From Alcaligenes parafaecalis (GTDB lineage: Bacteria > Pseudomonadota > Gammaproteobacteria > Burkholderiales > Burkholderiaceae_B): a stretch of 64,000 bases of DNA. Positions 15,020 through 23,698 of the stretch are shown piece by piece (position 1 is the first letter of the stretch; each line of letters begins with the position of its first letter). The notes beneath the pieces were generated by a model, which worked only from the letters and a program-made list of their open reading frames with translations, made no database searches and had not been told where the DNA came from. The position numbers and the translations under genes are program-made. The stretch is taken from positions 930,001-994,000 of the forward strand of contig NZ_JAPKNA010000001.1 of assembly GCF_026344135.1 (NCBI RefSeq), read 5' to 3'.

Positions 15020-15973
15020 CTAGGCCAAGGTCTCACGTACATGCTGCTCCAAGGCCTGGATGAATACCTCCACCGGCTCATGGGCATAATCATCCTGGGG
15101 CAGGAACAGCGAGACGGATGGCAAAGCAATCCCGTCAAAGGGCAAAGGGACAACTCGGACAACGCCCTGCTCACTAAACTGTCGGGCCGAGATCGAGCCT
15201 AATAAGACCAGCGCCTGGTTCTCGCGCAGGACGGCCAGATTGGCTAAGGTCAAAGTCGATTCCAGCAAGCAGCGCGGCTCCTGAAAACCCTGCCGAGCCA
15301 GCCAGAATGCCAAGGTACGGCGCAGGGGAGCACCCTGCGGAGGCAAAACCCATTCGTAGCTCAAGGCATCACCCCAATCCAAAGTCGGTTTGGAAAAAAT
15401 GGGGTGATGCGGGTCCGCCACCATCACAATGGATTCGTTATACAAATGCAGCGTGTCGAAATCCTCCAGATCCTGGCTGTCCAACACCCGGCCCAATACA
15501 CAATCCAGACGCCCATCGCGCAAGCGCTCCAAGAGGCTGGCACTACTGCCCTCCTCGATCCGCAAGACAACATCCTGACCGGCTGCACGCATGGCGGCCA
15601 GAGCTCCAGGTATCACCGCACCACAAGCAGGCGACACACCCACTCGAACCCTTCCTGTTGCACCTTGCTGGGCTACTTGCACTTCCTCACCCAAGCCATC
15701 CACCATGCCCAGGAAGCGCTGGGCTCGCAATGCCAATGCAGCACCCGCAGCAGTGGGCAGTACGCCGCGATTTGTACGTTCATACAAAGCCGCTCCCACC
15801 AAGGACTCAGCCTCCAGCAAGAGCTTGCTGGCAGCGGGCTGACTCATACCCATCATCTCGGCAGCGTGCTTCAGACTGCCATGCTCGCCCAAGGCCGCCA
15901 GCAACTCCAGATGCCGTAAACGAATACGCCGTGACAAGGGGGGAAGCTGAGAAGAAATTGTCGTCTCCGTCAT
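15020..15973 (-). CDS. LysR-family regulator, second of a coupled pair
   Basis: A 317-residue LysR regulator. The N-terminal helix-turn-helix (about 15-75: LRHLELLAALGEHGSLKHAAEMMGMSQ continuing to the recognition helix) resembles the GbpR/CbbR-like group with SRRIRLRHLE at the start. The effector domain follows from about 105. The ATG at 15973 is one base after the TGA of the upstream LysR gene (TGATATG), so translation is almost certainly coupled; longer upstream frames lie inside that gene. The pair faces away from the FAH-RidA-Bug operon, which is the likely target. Confidence 0.92.
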   Translation of the reverse strand: MTETTISSQLPPLSRRIRLRHLELLAALGEHGSLKHAAEMMGMSQPAASKLLLEAESLVGAALYERTNRGVLPTAAGAALALRAQRFLGMVDGLGEEVQVAQQGATGRVRVGVSPACGAVIPGALAAMRAAGQDVVLRIEEGSSASLLERLRDGRLDCVLGRVLDSQDLEDFDTLHLYNESIVMVADPHHPIFSKPTLDWGDALSYEWVLPPQGAPLRRTLAFWLARQGFQEPRCLLESTLTLANLAVLRENQALVLLGSISARQFSEQGVVRVVPLPFDGIALPSVSLFLPQDDYAHEPVEVFIQALEQHVRETLA

Positions 15974-15974
15974 A

Positions 15975-16883
15975 TCACTGCTCTCCAAAACCAGCGTCAC
16001 GATAGTCCAAAAAATAGGCAAACTGCTCCAGGGCTTGATGCAGCACAGGATCACTCTGAACGTGGTCCCCAAACAGCAAAGACGCCGGAGCATCGATACC
16101 GCCAGCATCCTGAAGACAAAGCGGTTCCACCACCCCTGCTTGCTGCAAATAATCCGCCTGCGTGGCAGGTAGCCAGGCCAAGGCATCCGATTGGGCCACC
16201 ATGGTGCTCAGACCCTGTCCGGCTGGTATTTTCCAGGCCTTGATACCCACTCCTATCCCGGCTTGTACCATCCAATGTTCCAAATTTCGATGAAACGCAG
16301 GCACGGCCGTAGGTAAAACCCAATCCAGAGCCTGCAAGTCCTGGGCATTCAGCGGTCTGCCCTCCCGCAAGCAAGGATGCTGTGTTCTTAAAACGGGAAC
16401 CATACGACTGTTAACGATGCGCTGCTCGGGCCATTCTGTTGCGGGCTCATCCAGCAGGACCGCATCCAGCTCCGCCTGACGCAAAAGCTGTAGCGCCAAC
16501 TGAGGCTCCAGTTCAAGCAAGCGCAGCGTCAGCACCTGTGACTGCCGCCATTGAACAAAGGCCTGCCCCAAGGCCATGCCATGCAAATCCGAGACATAGC
16601 CAATGTTAAGCACCGGGCTTTCTTTAGGGTGATGCCCCGGGCCATGATCGAGCACATGCAGCAAATGCTGCACTCGTCGCAAAACCAATCGCCCCAACGC
16701 ATTCGCCTCAATCCCCTGGCGGCTACGCGTAAACAAAACAGCGCCCATCTGCGCCTCGATCTCGGCCAGAGCTTTGCTCACCGCTGACTGAGTCAAGGAC
16801 AGATCTCGGGCAGCGCTATGGATACTGTCATTCCGCCCCAAAGCGGCTAGAACCAGGACTTGACGCGGTTCCAGGCGCTTCAT
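15975..16883 (-). CDS. LysR-family regulator, first of a coupled pair
   Basis: A 302-residue LysR regulator starting MKRLEPRQVLVLAALG, with the helix-turn-helix at about residues 8-60 (SIHSAARDLSLTQSAVSKALAEIE cut short) and the effector-binding domain from about 88. It shares the general layout of the second LysR gene but is clearly divergent in sequence, so the pair is not a recent duplication. The start at 16883 is chosen because the fold begins there; the frame runs on to 17051 into the FAH gene without a family match. It is divergent from the FAH-RidA-Bug operon with a dyad (16912-16925) between them. Confidence 0.9.
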   Translation of the reverse strand: MKRLEPRQVLVLAALGRNDSIHSAARDLSLTQSAVSKALAEIEAQMGAVLFTRSRQGIEANALGRLVLRRVQHLLHVLDHGPGHHPKESPVLNIGYVSDLHGMALGQAFVQWRQSQVLTLRLLELEPQLALQLLRQAELDAVLLDEPATEWPEQRIVNSRMVPVLRTQHPCLREGRPLNAQDLQALDWVLPTAVPAFHRNLEHWMVQAGIGVGIKAWKIPAGQGLSTMVAQSDALAWLPATQADYLQQAGVVEPLCLQDAGGIDAPASLLFGDHVQSDPVLHQALEQFAYFLDYRDAGFGEQ

Positions 16884-16911
16884 GGAGAACTGAAAACCGT
16901 CGCTAAAACAC

Positions 16912-16925
16912 GAATACTGGTATTC
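16912..16925. promoter_or_regulatory. Dyad GAATAC-TG-GTATTC, candidate LysR operator
   Basis: A 6+6 bp inverted repeat in the short divergent region between the LysR pair and the FAH operon. Its ATAC...GTAT halves and position about 30 bp upstream of the regulator start fit an autoregulatory LysR site. Confidence 0.5.
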
Positions 16926-17021
16926 ATCATGGTTATAGCAATACGTGAATTTTTCATTAACTGGGAATAGATGGCCGAGCATACCATGAACTTCATGTTC
17001 AACAGCTACTCGGATTTTTCT

Positions 17022-17918
17022 ATGTTTTCCCTTAAAACTTTGCTGATCCATCAGGCTCCCGTGGCCTGCTTGTCGGTCGAAGGAAAGGACTATTCCATTG
17101 CCGCTTTATGTCAGCGCTTGAACGCTGCCACCCTGCCCGACAGCGTGTTCGAGCTTCTGGAGCATTGGGATGACAATCTGCCCAAACTCCAGGCCCTGGC
17201 TGAACAGGCAACTGCCCAGACAGACCTGGTCCTGATCGACACCGACGCCACCCTGCCGCCCGTGCTGTACCCCGGCAAGATTCTGTGCGCTGGTGCCAAT
17301 TACTACGACCACTTGCAGGAAATGAATGTCCCTGCCGAGAAAAAAGACCAGCGTCTGTTCTTCTTTTTCAAGCCCGCCCGCCAAGCCACGATCGGTGACG
17401 GCCAGCACGCAGCCATCCCAAAGAACTGTCAAAAATACGATTGGGAAATTGAGTTGGCCATGGTGATTGGCAAGAAAGCCAAAGACCTGACGCCGGAAAA
17501 TGCGATGGAGCACGTGGCGGGCTACACCATCGCCATTGATCTGTCGGCCCGCGACTTCGCCCGCGCTCCCGAGCAGTTCTACAAATTTGACTGGGTCGCC
17601 GCCAAAGCCAATGACGCAAGCTGCCCCATCGGCCCGGCCCTGATCCCTGCCTGCTTTGTCAGCGATCCTCAAAACCTGGATATGAGGCTGGAGCTGAACG
17701 GCCAGATCAAACAGGACGCCAACACCTCCGGCATGATTTTTGACCTGCGCGAACAACTGGTTCGTCTGACTGAAATCATGACGCTGGAGCCCGGCGATGT
17801 TGTCCTGACTGGCACCCCTGCTGGGGTCGGCGCAGCCCGAGGTGAGTTTCTGGCCCCGGGCGACCAGTTGCGCGCCCATATCAGCGGTCTGGGCACCCTG
17901 CACACCACGATTGCCTAA
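17022..17918 (+). CDS. Fumarylacetoacetate hydrolase family protein
   Basis: A protein of about 298 residues with the FAH fold. The PGKILCAGANYYDHLQEM segment opens the catalytic domain, YDWEIELAMVIG holds the metal-binding acidic residues, AIDLSARDF follows, and LEPGDVVLTGTPAGVG is the conserved end loop. Members hydrolyse C-C bonds or decarboxylate beta-keto acids and 2-oxo-hex-3-ene-dioates in aromatic or sugar acid breakdown. The start is uncertain: in-frame ATGs at 16971, 16986 and 16995 lie upstream, none with a strong ribosome site; 17022 gives the family N-terminus MFSLKTLLIH. It heads an operon with a RidA protein and a Bug receptor. Confidence 0.9.
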   Translation: MFSLKTLLIHQAPVACLSVEGKDYSIAALCQRLNAATLPDSVFELLEHWDDNLPKLQALAEQATAQTDLVLIDTDATLPPVLYPGKILCAGANYYDHLQEMNVPAEKKDQRLFFFFKPARQATIGDGQHAAIPKNCQKYDWEIELAMVIGKKAKDLTPENAMEHVAGYTIAIDLSARDFARAPEQFYKFDWVAAKANDASCPIGPALIPACFVSDPQNLDMRLELNGQIKQDANTSGMIFDLREQLVRLTEIMTLEPGDVVLTGTPAGVGAARGEFLAPGDQLRAHISGLGTLHTTIA

Positions 17919-17949
17919 CACCCATTTCCTCTCTTACCAGGAGCACACC

Positions 17950-18297
17950 ATGAGTATCGAACGCTTTCACCAGAATAAAAACATGAGCAAATACGTCATT
18001 CACGACAAAATTGTCTATATGTCGGGACAAGTTGCCATGGACCCTTCAGGCACATTTGAAGAGCAATTGCATCAGATCCTGAATCAGATTGACGAGCAAT
18101 TTCAGGAAATCGGGATCGACCGCAGCCACATTCTGCGTGCCATGATCTGGATTGACGACTACAAAAAATGGCCATCGCTTAACGAGATCTGGAATGCCTG
18201 GGTCCCGGCGGATAAAAAACCAGCTCGCTCCTGCGTAGAGTCCAAGCTGGCCTTTCCACAATACCAAGTCGAAGTTGAAATAACTGCCGCTCTCTGA
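17950..18297 (+). CDS. RidA (YjgF/YER057c/UK114) family protein
   Basis: A 115-residue RidA-type protein. The VYMSGQVAMDP strand, the HILRAMIWIDDY helix-strand pair and the terminal RSCVESKLAFPQYQVEVE with its conserved Arg are the family marks. RidA enzymes hydrolyse reactive enamines and imines; members in catabolic operons act on pathway intermediates. AGGAG is 6-7 bp before the ATG at 17950, 31 bp after the FAH gene, so the two are cotranscribed. The pairing suggests that the substrate passes through an enamine/imine stage or that a deaminase acts earlier in the pathway. Confidence 0.93.
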   Translation: MSIERFHQNKNMSKYVIHDKIVYMSGQVAMDPSGTFEEQLHQILNQIDEQFQEIGIDRSHILRAMIWIDDYKKWPSLNEIWNAWVPADKKPARSCVESKLAFPQYQVEVEITAAL

Positions 18298-18329
18298 TTT
18301 TAAAACAGAGCGCGACACCGGGAGACATC

Positions 18330-19310
18330 ATGAAAAAAAGCAAAATAAGCTTGGGCGCAGCAATCATCGCTTCCTTTCTCAGCGTGGGATGGCTGGGCAC
18401 CGCCCAGGCCGACTCTGCACAAACCGCACGCATTCTGGTTGGCTTTCCAGCCGGGGGCAATGTGGATCTGGTCGCACGGCTGATTGCCCCTGACTTGTCC
18501 AAAGCGCTGGGACGGCCTGTCATCGTGGATAACCGACCGGGAGCCTCCGGACGGCTGGCCTTGAACCTGGCCACCACCTCGGCTGCCGATGGCTCGACTT
18601 TTATTTTGACTCCTGGTGTCGCACTGAGCCTGTATCCCCACACCTTTACAGAACTGCGCTACGAGCCCTTCAAAGATCTGGCCCCCATCAGCAATGCGGT
18701 GAACTGGAACTTGGGCCTGGCCGTGCCCAGCGGCTCGGGTATCCAGAGCTTTGCGGACTATGTACAAAGCATTAAAACTGACCCGAATCAAACCTTTTTT
18801 GCCAGTTCATCCACCGGTAGCGGTCAGCATCTGGCCGGTCTATACCTGGGGCAAACTTTGGGGGTTCCACTGGAGCACGTAGGCTACAAAGGGGCGAGTG
18901 AAGCCATCGTGGCTTTAGTGGGCGCACAGGTCCCGGCCGCGGTGTTGAATATTGGCGAGCTGATTCAGCAATCCGAAGCGGGCAAAGTGAATGTGCTGGC
19001 CCTCTTTGATAGCCAACGCGACCCTTTGCTGCCAGATACGCCATCGATTGCCGAGCTGGGCTACCCCCAGTTGAAAGTAAACGGATGGCTGGCCTTCTAT
19101 GCCCCAGCAGGTACCCAGCCGGAGCTTATTCAGGCGGCACAAGCCTCGATTGCGACGACGCTAAATAATGAGGCTGTCAAAGAAAAGCTACGCCTGGCGG
19201 GCATGCAAAGCGCCAGCAGCACCCCGGAAGAGCTGGATGCCAAAGGCAAGAAAGAGTTTGAGCATTGGCAGACAGTGACCAGCAGCCTGCCTAACTTCAG
19301 CAAATTTTAA
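18330..19310 (+). CDS. Bug/TctC-family periplasmic substrate-binding protein
   Basis: A 326-residue receptor of the Bug family of tripartite tricarboxylate transporters, exceptionally expanded in Bordetella, Alcaligenes and relatives. Signal peptide residues 1-27 (cleavage after AQA), then ARILVGFPAGGNVDLVARLIA, VIVDNRPGASG and YKGASEAIVALVGAQV, all Bug landmarks that line the carboxylate pocket. No tctA or tctB gene lies near, so it probably feeds a transporter encoded elsewhere or acts as a sensor. It starts 32 bp after the RidA gene and is the last gene of the operon, so it likely binds the carboxylate that the FAH and RidA proteins process. Confidence 0.93.
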   Translation: MKKSKISLGAAIIASFLSVGWLGTAQADSAQTARILVGFPAGGNVDLVARLIAPDLSKALGRPVIVDNRPGASGRLALNLATTSAADGSTFILTPGVALSLYPHTFTELRYEPFKDLAPISNAVNWNLGLAVPSGSGIQSFADYVQSIKTDPNQTFFASSSTGSGQHLAGLYLGQTLGVPLEHVGYKGASEAIVALVGAQVPAAVLNIGELIQQSEAGKVNVLALFDSQRDPLLPDTPSIAELGYPQLKVNGWLAFYAPAGTQPELIQAAQASIATTLNNEAVKEKLRLAGMQSASSTPEELDAKGKKEFEHWQTVTSSLPNFSKF

Positions 19311-19376
19311 GCCGGACGCGTTTCAGGCCGAATCGGCATGCAGCCAAACGGCTTGTACACCACGCAGGTTTTAACG

Positions 19377-19431
19377 AATTTGGGCGTCAAACCGGCAGCA
19401 CATATCCTGCTGCCGGTTTGACGCCCAAATT
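19377..19431. repeat. Perfect 24-bp inverted repeat with 7-nt loop
   Basis: The arms (19377-19400 and 19408-19431) are fully complementary over 24 bp around the loop catatcc. It sits between the convergent Bug and azlD genes, so it can act as a bidirectional transcript end, but it lacks a proper T-run and is much longer than a normal terminator stem. Confidence 0.85.
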
Positions 19432-19460
19432 GCAAGGTGAATGCCCGTCAAAAAGCCGAC

Positions 19461-19805
19461 TTATACACCCACATAAGCGACACACAAACCATAAGCCAGC
19501 ACTCCGGTCAGTGTCGAACCCGCAATCCCTCCCGGCCACCGGCGTCCCAACAACACACCTGCCAAACCCGCCAGCAAAGGCGGTAAATCCAGCGACATAT
19601 GCTCGGGACGCAGCAAGGAAATCAAGGACACCACCAGCAAGGCCACCACCCCGGCCGGTCCAATCGCGCCAAACAAACGTGGCCAGATCGAAACACGGCT
19701 TGGGTCCGCCTTGCCTTGTCGCCCACCTAAACGTAAGGGCAGATACCGAATCAGAAAGGTGCCCAGGCCCGCCAGCACAATCATGAGTAGAAAACCCCAA
19801 TCCAT
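19461..19805 (-). CDS. azlD: AzlD-family branched-chain amino acid export subunit
   Basis: A 114-residue membrane protein with about four transmembrane helices, starting MDWGFLLMIVLAGLGTFLIRYLPL. The small AzlD-type partner works with AzlC to export branched-chain amino acids such as valine or leucine (YgaZH/AzlCD/BrnFE type). AAGGAG lies 6 bp before the ATG at 19805, which rules out the GTG at 19811 that overlaps this site. It begins 9 bp after the azlC stop and is the last gene of the pair. Confidence 0.88.
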   Translation of the reverse strand: MDWGFLLMIVLAGLGTFLIRYLPLRLGGRQGKADPSRVSIWPRLFGAIGPAGVVALLVVSLISLLRPEHMSLDLPPLLAGLAGVLLGRRWPGGIAGSTLTGVLAYGLCVAYVGV

Positions 19806-19814
19806 CTCCACTCC

Positions 19815-20498
19815 TTAAGCGCGGCGCAAGGCCATCAAACCACCGGCCAGCATGCCCACGATAATGGCCAGATACGAGGGCACTACCGTCATGGCCAGTA
19901 CGGCCCCCAAAGCGGCCGCCACCAGCACAGGCAAGGGGGCAGAGCGGCGAATTTCCAGTAATAAGGCAAAAAACAGGGCCGGCAATACAAAGCCCAAGGT
20001 CTTTTCCAGCACGGGCGATTGCCCCAACAAATCGCTGGCAAAAAACGCCCCGATCGCCGTTCCCAGAACCCAGGACAGGTACGAACCCAGTTGCAAGCCG
20101 CAATACCAGGATTCCTGCTCGTGAGCGGGTTGACGCGCCACGCCTGCCGCGGAAGCGGCAAAGACCTCATCGGTCAGACCAGGAGCCATAAATAGGCTGG
20201 AGACGCTTCTGGGGCCAGTAAAAAACCCCATCAAGGTAGGTCCATAAAAGACATGGCGCAGGTTCATGACCAGCACAATCCCCAAGATACTGGGATAAGC
20301 CGCACCGGCCACAAACAGGCTGATCAAAATGAACTGACTGGCCCCGGCATACACAATCAGGGACACCAATACTGCCAGCCAAGGCGACAAACCGGCATGC
20401 ACGGCAGCCAGACCGAAGGAAATAGCCACCGGCACATAGCCCAAGGCGATAGAGGCGCTGTCTCGCAAGCCCCGTCGATATGCCGAAGCAATCATCAT
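19815..20498 (-). CDS. azlC: AzlC-family branched-chain amino acid exporter
   Basis: A 227-residue membrane protein with seven or so helices. The motif GYVPVAISFGLAA, YAGASQFILISLF and MNLRHVFYGPTL are typical of AzlC/YgaZ large subunits. Together with AzlD it forms an efflux complex for branched-chain amino acids. The start is taken at 20498 (MMIASAYRRGLRDS); the longer frame to 20564 overlaps the end of the M23 peptidase gene and adds a non-family segment. The next ATG at 20495 is equally possible. It lies 19 bp downstream of the M23 peptidase gene on the same strand. Confidence 0.9.
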   Translation of the reverse strand: MMIASAYRRGLRDSASIALGYVPVAISFGLAAVHAGLSPWLAVLVSLIVYAGASQFILISLFVAGAAYPSILGIVLVMNLRHVFYGPTLMGFFTGPRSVSSLFMAPGLTDEVFAASAAGVARQPAHEQESWYCGLQLGSYLSWVLGTAIGAFFASDLLGQSPVLEKTLGFVLPALFFALLLEIRRSAPLPVLVAAALGAVLAMTVVPSYLAIIVGMLAGGLMALRRA

Positions 20499-20517
20499 AA
20501 GAACCCTAAACGCCCGC

Positions 20518-21393
20518 TCAGGCCTGGAAAGCGCCAATAAAAATAGCGGGATCAACCCGTGCATTATTCAAACTGACGTTCCAGTGCAAATGAGGCCCTG
20601 TCGCACGTCCTGTTGCCCCGGAGCGCGCAATCACATCGCCCTTGCGCACGCTATCGCCCACTTTCACATCAAAGGCCGACAAGTGGCAGAACATGGTGAT
20701 CAGGCCCTGGCCATGGTCAACAAATACGGTTTTGCCGTTAAAAAAGTAATCCGCCACGATAGTGACAACACCGTCCGCAGGGACTTTGACGGAAGTGCCG
20801 GTTGCGGCGGCAAAATCCAGACCAGAATGCGGATTACGTTCTTCGCCATTAAAGAAACGGCGCAGGCCAAAAGGACTGGTCAGACGACCGGGCACGGGCT
20901 TTTCAAACACCACATTGCTGGGGCCTTCTGTGCGGAAGCTGGCATAAGCCTGCATCTGCTCTTCGTATTCGCGCTCAAACCGCGCTTGCTGCTGCGGGTC
21001 TGGATTCACATGGGATTTGTTCTTCAAGGTAATGCGCTGCTCGCGGTAACGCTTGCTACCCACTTGAAACGCCACACTCGACTGCCCTTGCACGGATACG
21101 CTGTGCTGACCCGGCTTTGTTTTCAAATCCAGCCCGACAATCGCTTTCCAGCGCTGATCGGCGTCCTGAATCACCAGGACACGATGCCCATTAAAGTTCA
21201 CGACAGGCGCCTGGTTCCCTACTCCCAAATCCAGTACGGCTACCCCGCCCGGTACGGGTCGGTTCAAGGTACGTTCAATAAAGGTGCCCTGGGGGGCCGC
21301 CTGGGCCTGGGCCAGCCACGGTGCTGTCAGGCCCCAAACAGTTGCGGCGCCTAAAAGGCGCCGCCGTACCAGGGAAATTTCAGAATGATTCAT
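20518..21393 (-). CDS. M23-family peptidoglycan metallopeptidase, secreted
   Basis: A protein of about 291 residues with an N-terminal export signal containing RRRLLG (Tat-like) and an AQA cleavage region. A beta-rich middle domain is followed by a LytM/M23 domain with an intact zinc site: HSGLDFA (H-x3-D) and GPHLHW (H-x-H). It should cleave peptide cross-links in peptidoglycan, unlike the degenerate NlpD elsewhere in this window. The start at 21393 (MNHSEIS) has AGAG upstream; the longer frame to 21456 is possible. It lies 71 bp downstream of ppiD on the same strand, so both may serve the periplasm together. Confidence 0.92.
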   Translation of the reverse strand: MNHSEISLVRRRLLGAATVWGLTAPWLAQAQAAPQGTFIERTLNRPVPGGVAVLDLGVGNQAPVVNFNGHRVLVIQDADQRWKAIVGLDLKTKPGQHSVSVQGQSSVAFQVGSKRYREQRITLKNKSHVNPDPQQQARFEREYEEQMQAYASFRTEGPSNVVFEKPVPGRLTSPFGLRRFFNGEERNPHSGLDFAAATGTSVKVPADGVVTIVADYFFNGKTVFVDHGQGLITMFCHLSAFDVKVGDSVRKGDVIARSGATGRATGPHLHWNVSLNNARVDPAIFIGAFQA

Positions 21394-21464
21394 CAGAATG
21401 CTCTTTGAAAAACACCCTGAAGCAGACATGCTCCAGGGTGATTGGTTCTGACTCACAACCCGCG

Positions 21465-23423
21465 TTACTCGCTATCGCCGCTGGAGGTCAATTCTTTCTC
21501 TGCTTCAGGCAGGAACTGGACTTTCTCTTCCACACGCATCGCTTGCAGAACCGCCTGGGTCTCGGTACGAGCCATGGCTTGCGTCAGTTGGGCCGTCAAC
21601 ATATCCAGACCGGGATTACCAGCCTTGCCGGGTTCGTGGCTCAGAATCTGTACCACGGTGTAGCCCTGTGGCTGACGGTCACCCACATAAGCAGGCAATT
21701 TGTCCACGGGATTGGCCAGAACCTTGTTCAACAAGGCTTCGTCCATCTCGGGAAATTCAGCACGGCTAACGGCAAATTGAGCCGAGAAGCTTTCAGGCTC
21801 TGCGCCTTCATTCAATTGCTTCAGGTAGTCCTCGCCCGCTTGCACGGCCATAGCGGCTGCTTTCTCGCGGCGCAGATTTTCCTGGGCGATGCTACGCACT
21901 TTATCCAGTTCTGGCACATGCGCGGCTTGCACGTCGATAACGCGCACAGCAATCAAGGTGTCAGGCGAGACTTCAATAACGCCAGCGTTTTTGCGCGAAG
22001 CCAGGGTCTCAGGGTTGAACAAGGCCTGGCGAACACGGCTGTCGTCCAGCACGGCGGCATCGGGGCTCTTGGCAGCAGCCAGATCGCCGTTGACTTGCGA
22101 AGCAGGAATCAAACCTTGACGGCTAATGCCCTCAGCCTGTTTCAAGCTCAGACCCAAGGCGTTGGCGGCCGCTTCCAGGCTATCTTCGTTGTCGTAAACC
22201 AGATTGGTCAGCTTGCTGGCCATATCGGCAAAACGCTCGGAAGCCAGTTGCTTGCGCACTTCGTCCTGCACCTTGCTACGGGCCTGCTCGAAGGACTCGC
22301 CTTGTTCAGGCTGAACTTCGTTGCTCTTGAAAATGTGGAAGCCGTTAGGGCCTTCGATCACACCGGATACATCACCTTTCTTCAAAGCGAACACAGCGCC
22401 TTCCAGCACGGAGGGCCAGGAGCCTTTGCTGATCCAGCCCAGCTCGCCGCCTTCGCGGGCGCTACCGTCGTCCTGGGAGTTGGCACGTGCCAAATCGGCG
22501 AAACCGTCTTTATTGGCCTTGGCTTTTTCAGCCAGATCACGGGCCTTGGCCTGGGCCGCTTCACGTTCGCTGTCCGATGCACCGGCAGGCAGTGTCACCA
22601 GGATATGGCTGATGTTCACGCGGCCAGCTTGTACGTAGCGGGCCTTGTTTTGTTCGTAATACTGCTTGAGCTGATCTTCGGTAGGCGTTGCCAAGTCTTT
22701 GGAGGCAGCTGCTTCGTTCAGCAGCAGATATTCCACTTTGACTTGCTGGGGCAGTTCCAGCGATTGTTTGTTGGCGTCGTACCAGGCTTGCAAGTCTGCA
22801 TCGCTGATCTGAACCTTGGATTCAAAATCACGTGTCAGGAAGCTGCGAGTGCGCACACCACGTTCTTCAGTCAGGGCGATTTCCAGCTTGTTCATCACGC
22901 TGGGCAGCATGACGGTACTGGAGGCCACTGGACCGAGCACGCGTTGCAGGGCCAACTGGCCACGCTGGCTTTGCTCGAAATCACGGGTATTGATACCGGC
23001 TGAGGCCAGAACCTGGCTGTAGAGCGCAGGTGAGAAGGTACCGTTTTCCTGAAATTCCGGCATGGTGGCGATATTGTCGCGCAGGGCAATGTCGGACACA
23101 TTAAAGCGGGCCGAGGTAGCCACTTCAATTTGTACACGCTGATCAACCAGGGATTCCAGCAAGGCACGACGGCTCTCCAGGCTATCCGCCTGAGCCAGAT
23201 CAAAACCGGCAGGATTGTTACGCTGCATATCGTCCAACTGCATGCGGCGCGCACGATCAAATTCCTGGGATGTAATGGCGCTATCGCCAACCTTCACAAT
23301 ATCGCTATCGCCAGAAACATAGCTGGAGTAGCCGCTGACGCCAATCAGTACAAAAGACGGCAGAATCAGCACTAACAGGACCAACTGCATGACGCGTTGG
23401 TTCTTACGGATAATCTCGAACAT
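21465..23423 (-). CDS. ppiD: Periplasmic folding chaperone/peptidyl-prolyl isomerase PpiD
   Basis: A 652-residue membrane-anchored chaperone. It begins MFEIIRKNQRVMQL and has one transmembrane helix at about 13-33, then a SurA-like N-terminal chaperone domain, a parvulin domain at about 265-360 (ISHILVTLP, GGELGWISKG, GFHIFK) and a second SurA-like C-terminal part. It works at the periplasmic face of the inner membrane, near the Sec translocon, on newly exported proteins. Length (E. coli PpiD 623) and domain order fit. The M23 peptidase gene follows on the same strand. The large plus-strand frame through this gene is a shadow. Confidence 0.95.
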   Translation of the reverse strand: MFEIIRKNQRVMQLVLLVLILPSFVLIGVSGYSSYVSGDSDIVKVGDSAITSQEFDRARRMQLDDMQRNNPAGFDLAQADSLESRRALLESLVDQRVQIEVATSARFNVSDIALRDNIATMPEFQENGTFSPALYSQVLASAGINTRDFEQSQRGQLALQRVLGPVASSTVMLPSVMNKLEIALTEERGVRTRSFLTRDFESKVQISDADLQAWYDANKQSLELPQQVKVEYLLLNEAAASKDLATPTEDQLKQYYEQNKARYVQAGRVNISHILVTLPAGASDSEREAAQAKARDLAEKAKANKDGFADLARANSQDDGSAREGGELGWISKGSWPSVLEGAVFALKKGDVSGVIEGPNGFHIFKSNEVQPEQGESFEQARSKVQDEVRKQLASERFADMASKLTNLVYDNEDSLEAAANALGLSLKQAEGISRQGLIPASQVNGDLAAAKSPDAAVLDDSRVRQALFNPETLASRKNAGVIEVSPDTLIAVRVIDVQAAHVPELDKVRSIAQENLRREKAAAMAVQAGEDYLKQLNEGAEPESFSAQFAVSRAEFPEMDEALLNKVLANPVDKLPAYVGDRQPQGYTVVQILSHEPGKAGNPGLDMLTAQLTQAMARTETQAVLQAMRVEEKVQFLPEAEKELTSSGDSE

Positions 23424-23698
23424 TAATCATCACCTACTTTCGCTTGCAGCAGGGGCGCTGCGGGCGGCGCATCAGGCCGGAGAGCCCAGCTCGGCCTGAA
23501 AATATACCGTGTTTGGATCAAGTGTGTTTGACGTAAACTGTGGCCTCATAAAGCGAGCCCACGCCGCGCAGCAAATGGCGCCATGGGTGCTTGATTCGGC
23601 CTAGGATCGGATTGTAAATCCAAAACCGTAACCGTACAGTGTACAGCCCCGGTTAAAATAGTACATTGGCTTTTTATCACGCCTCTTGCGAGTCCGCC

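Noticed and set aside
21321..23003. 560-codon plus-strand open frame
   Set aside because: Antisense shadow of ppiD with no recognisable motifs; GC-rich codon bias opens the reverse frame.
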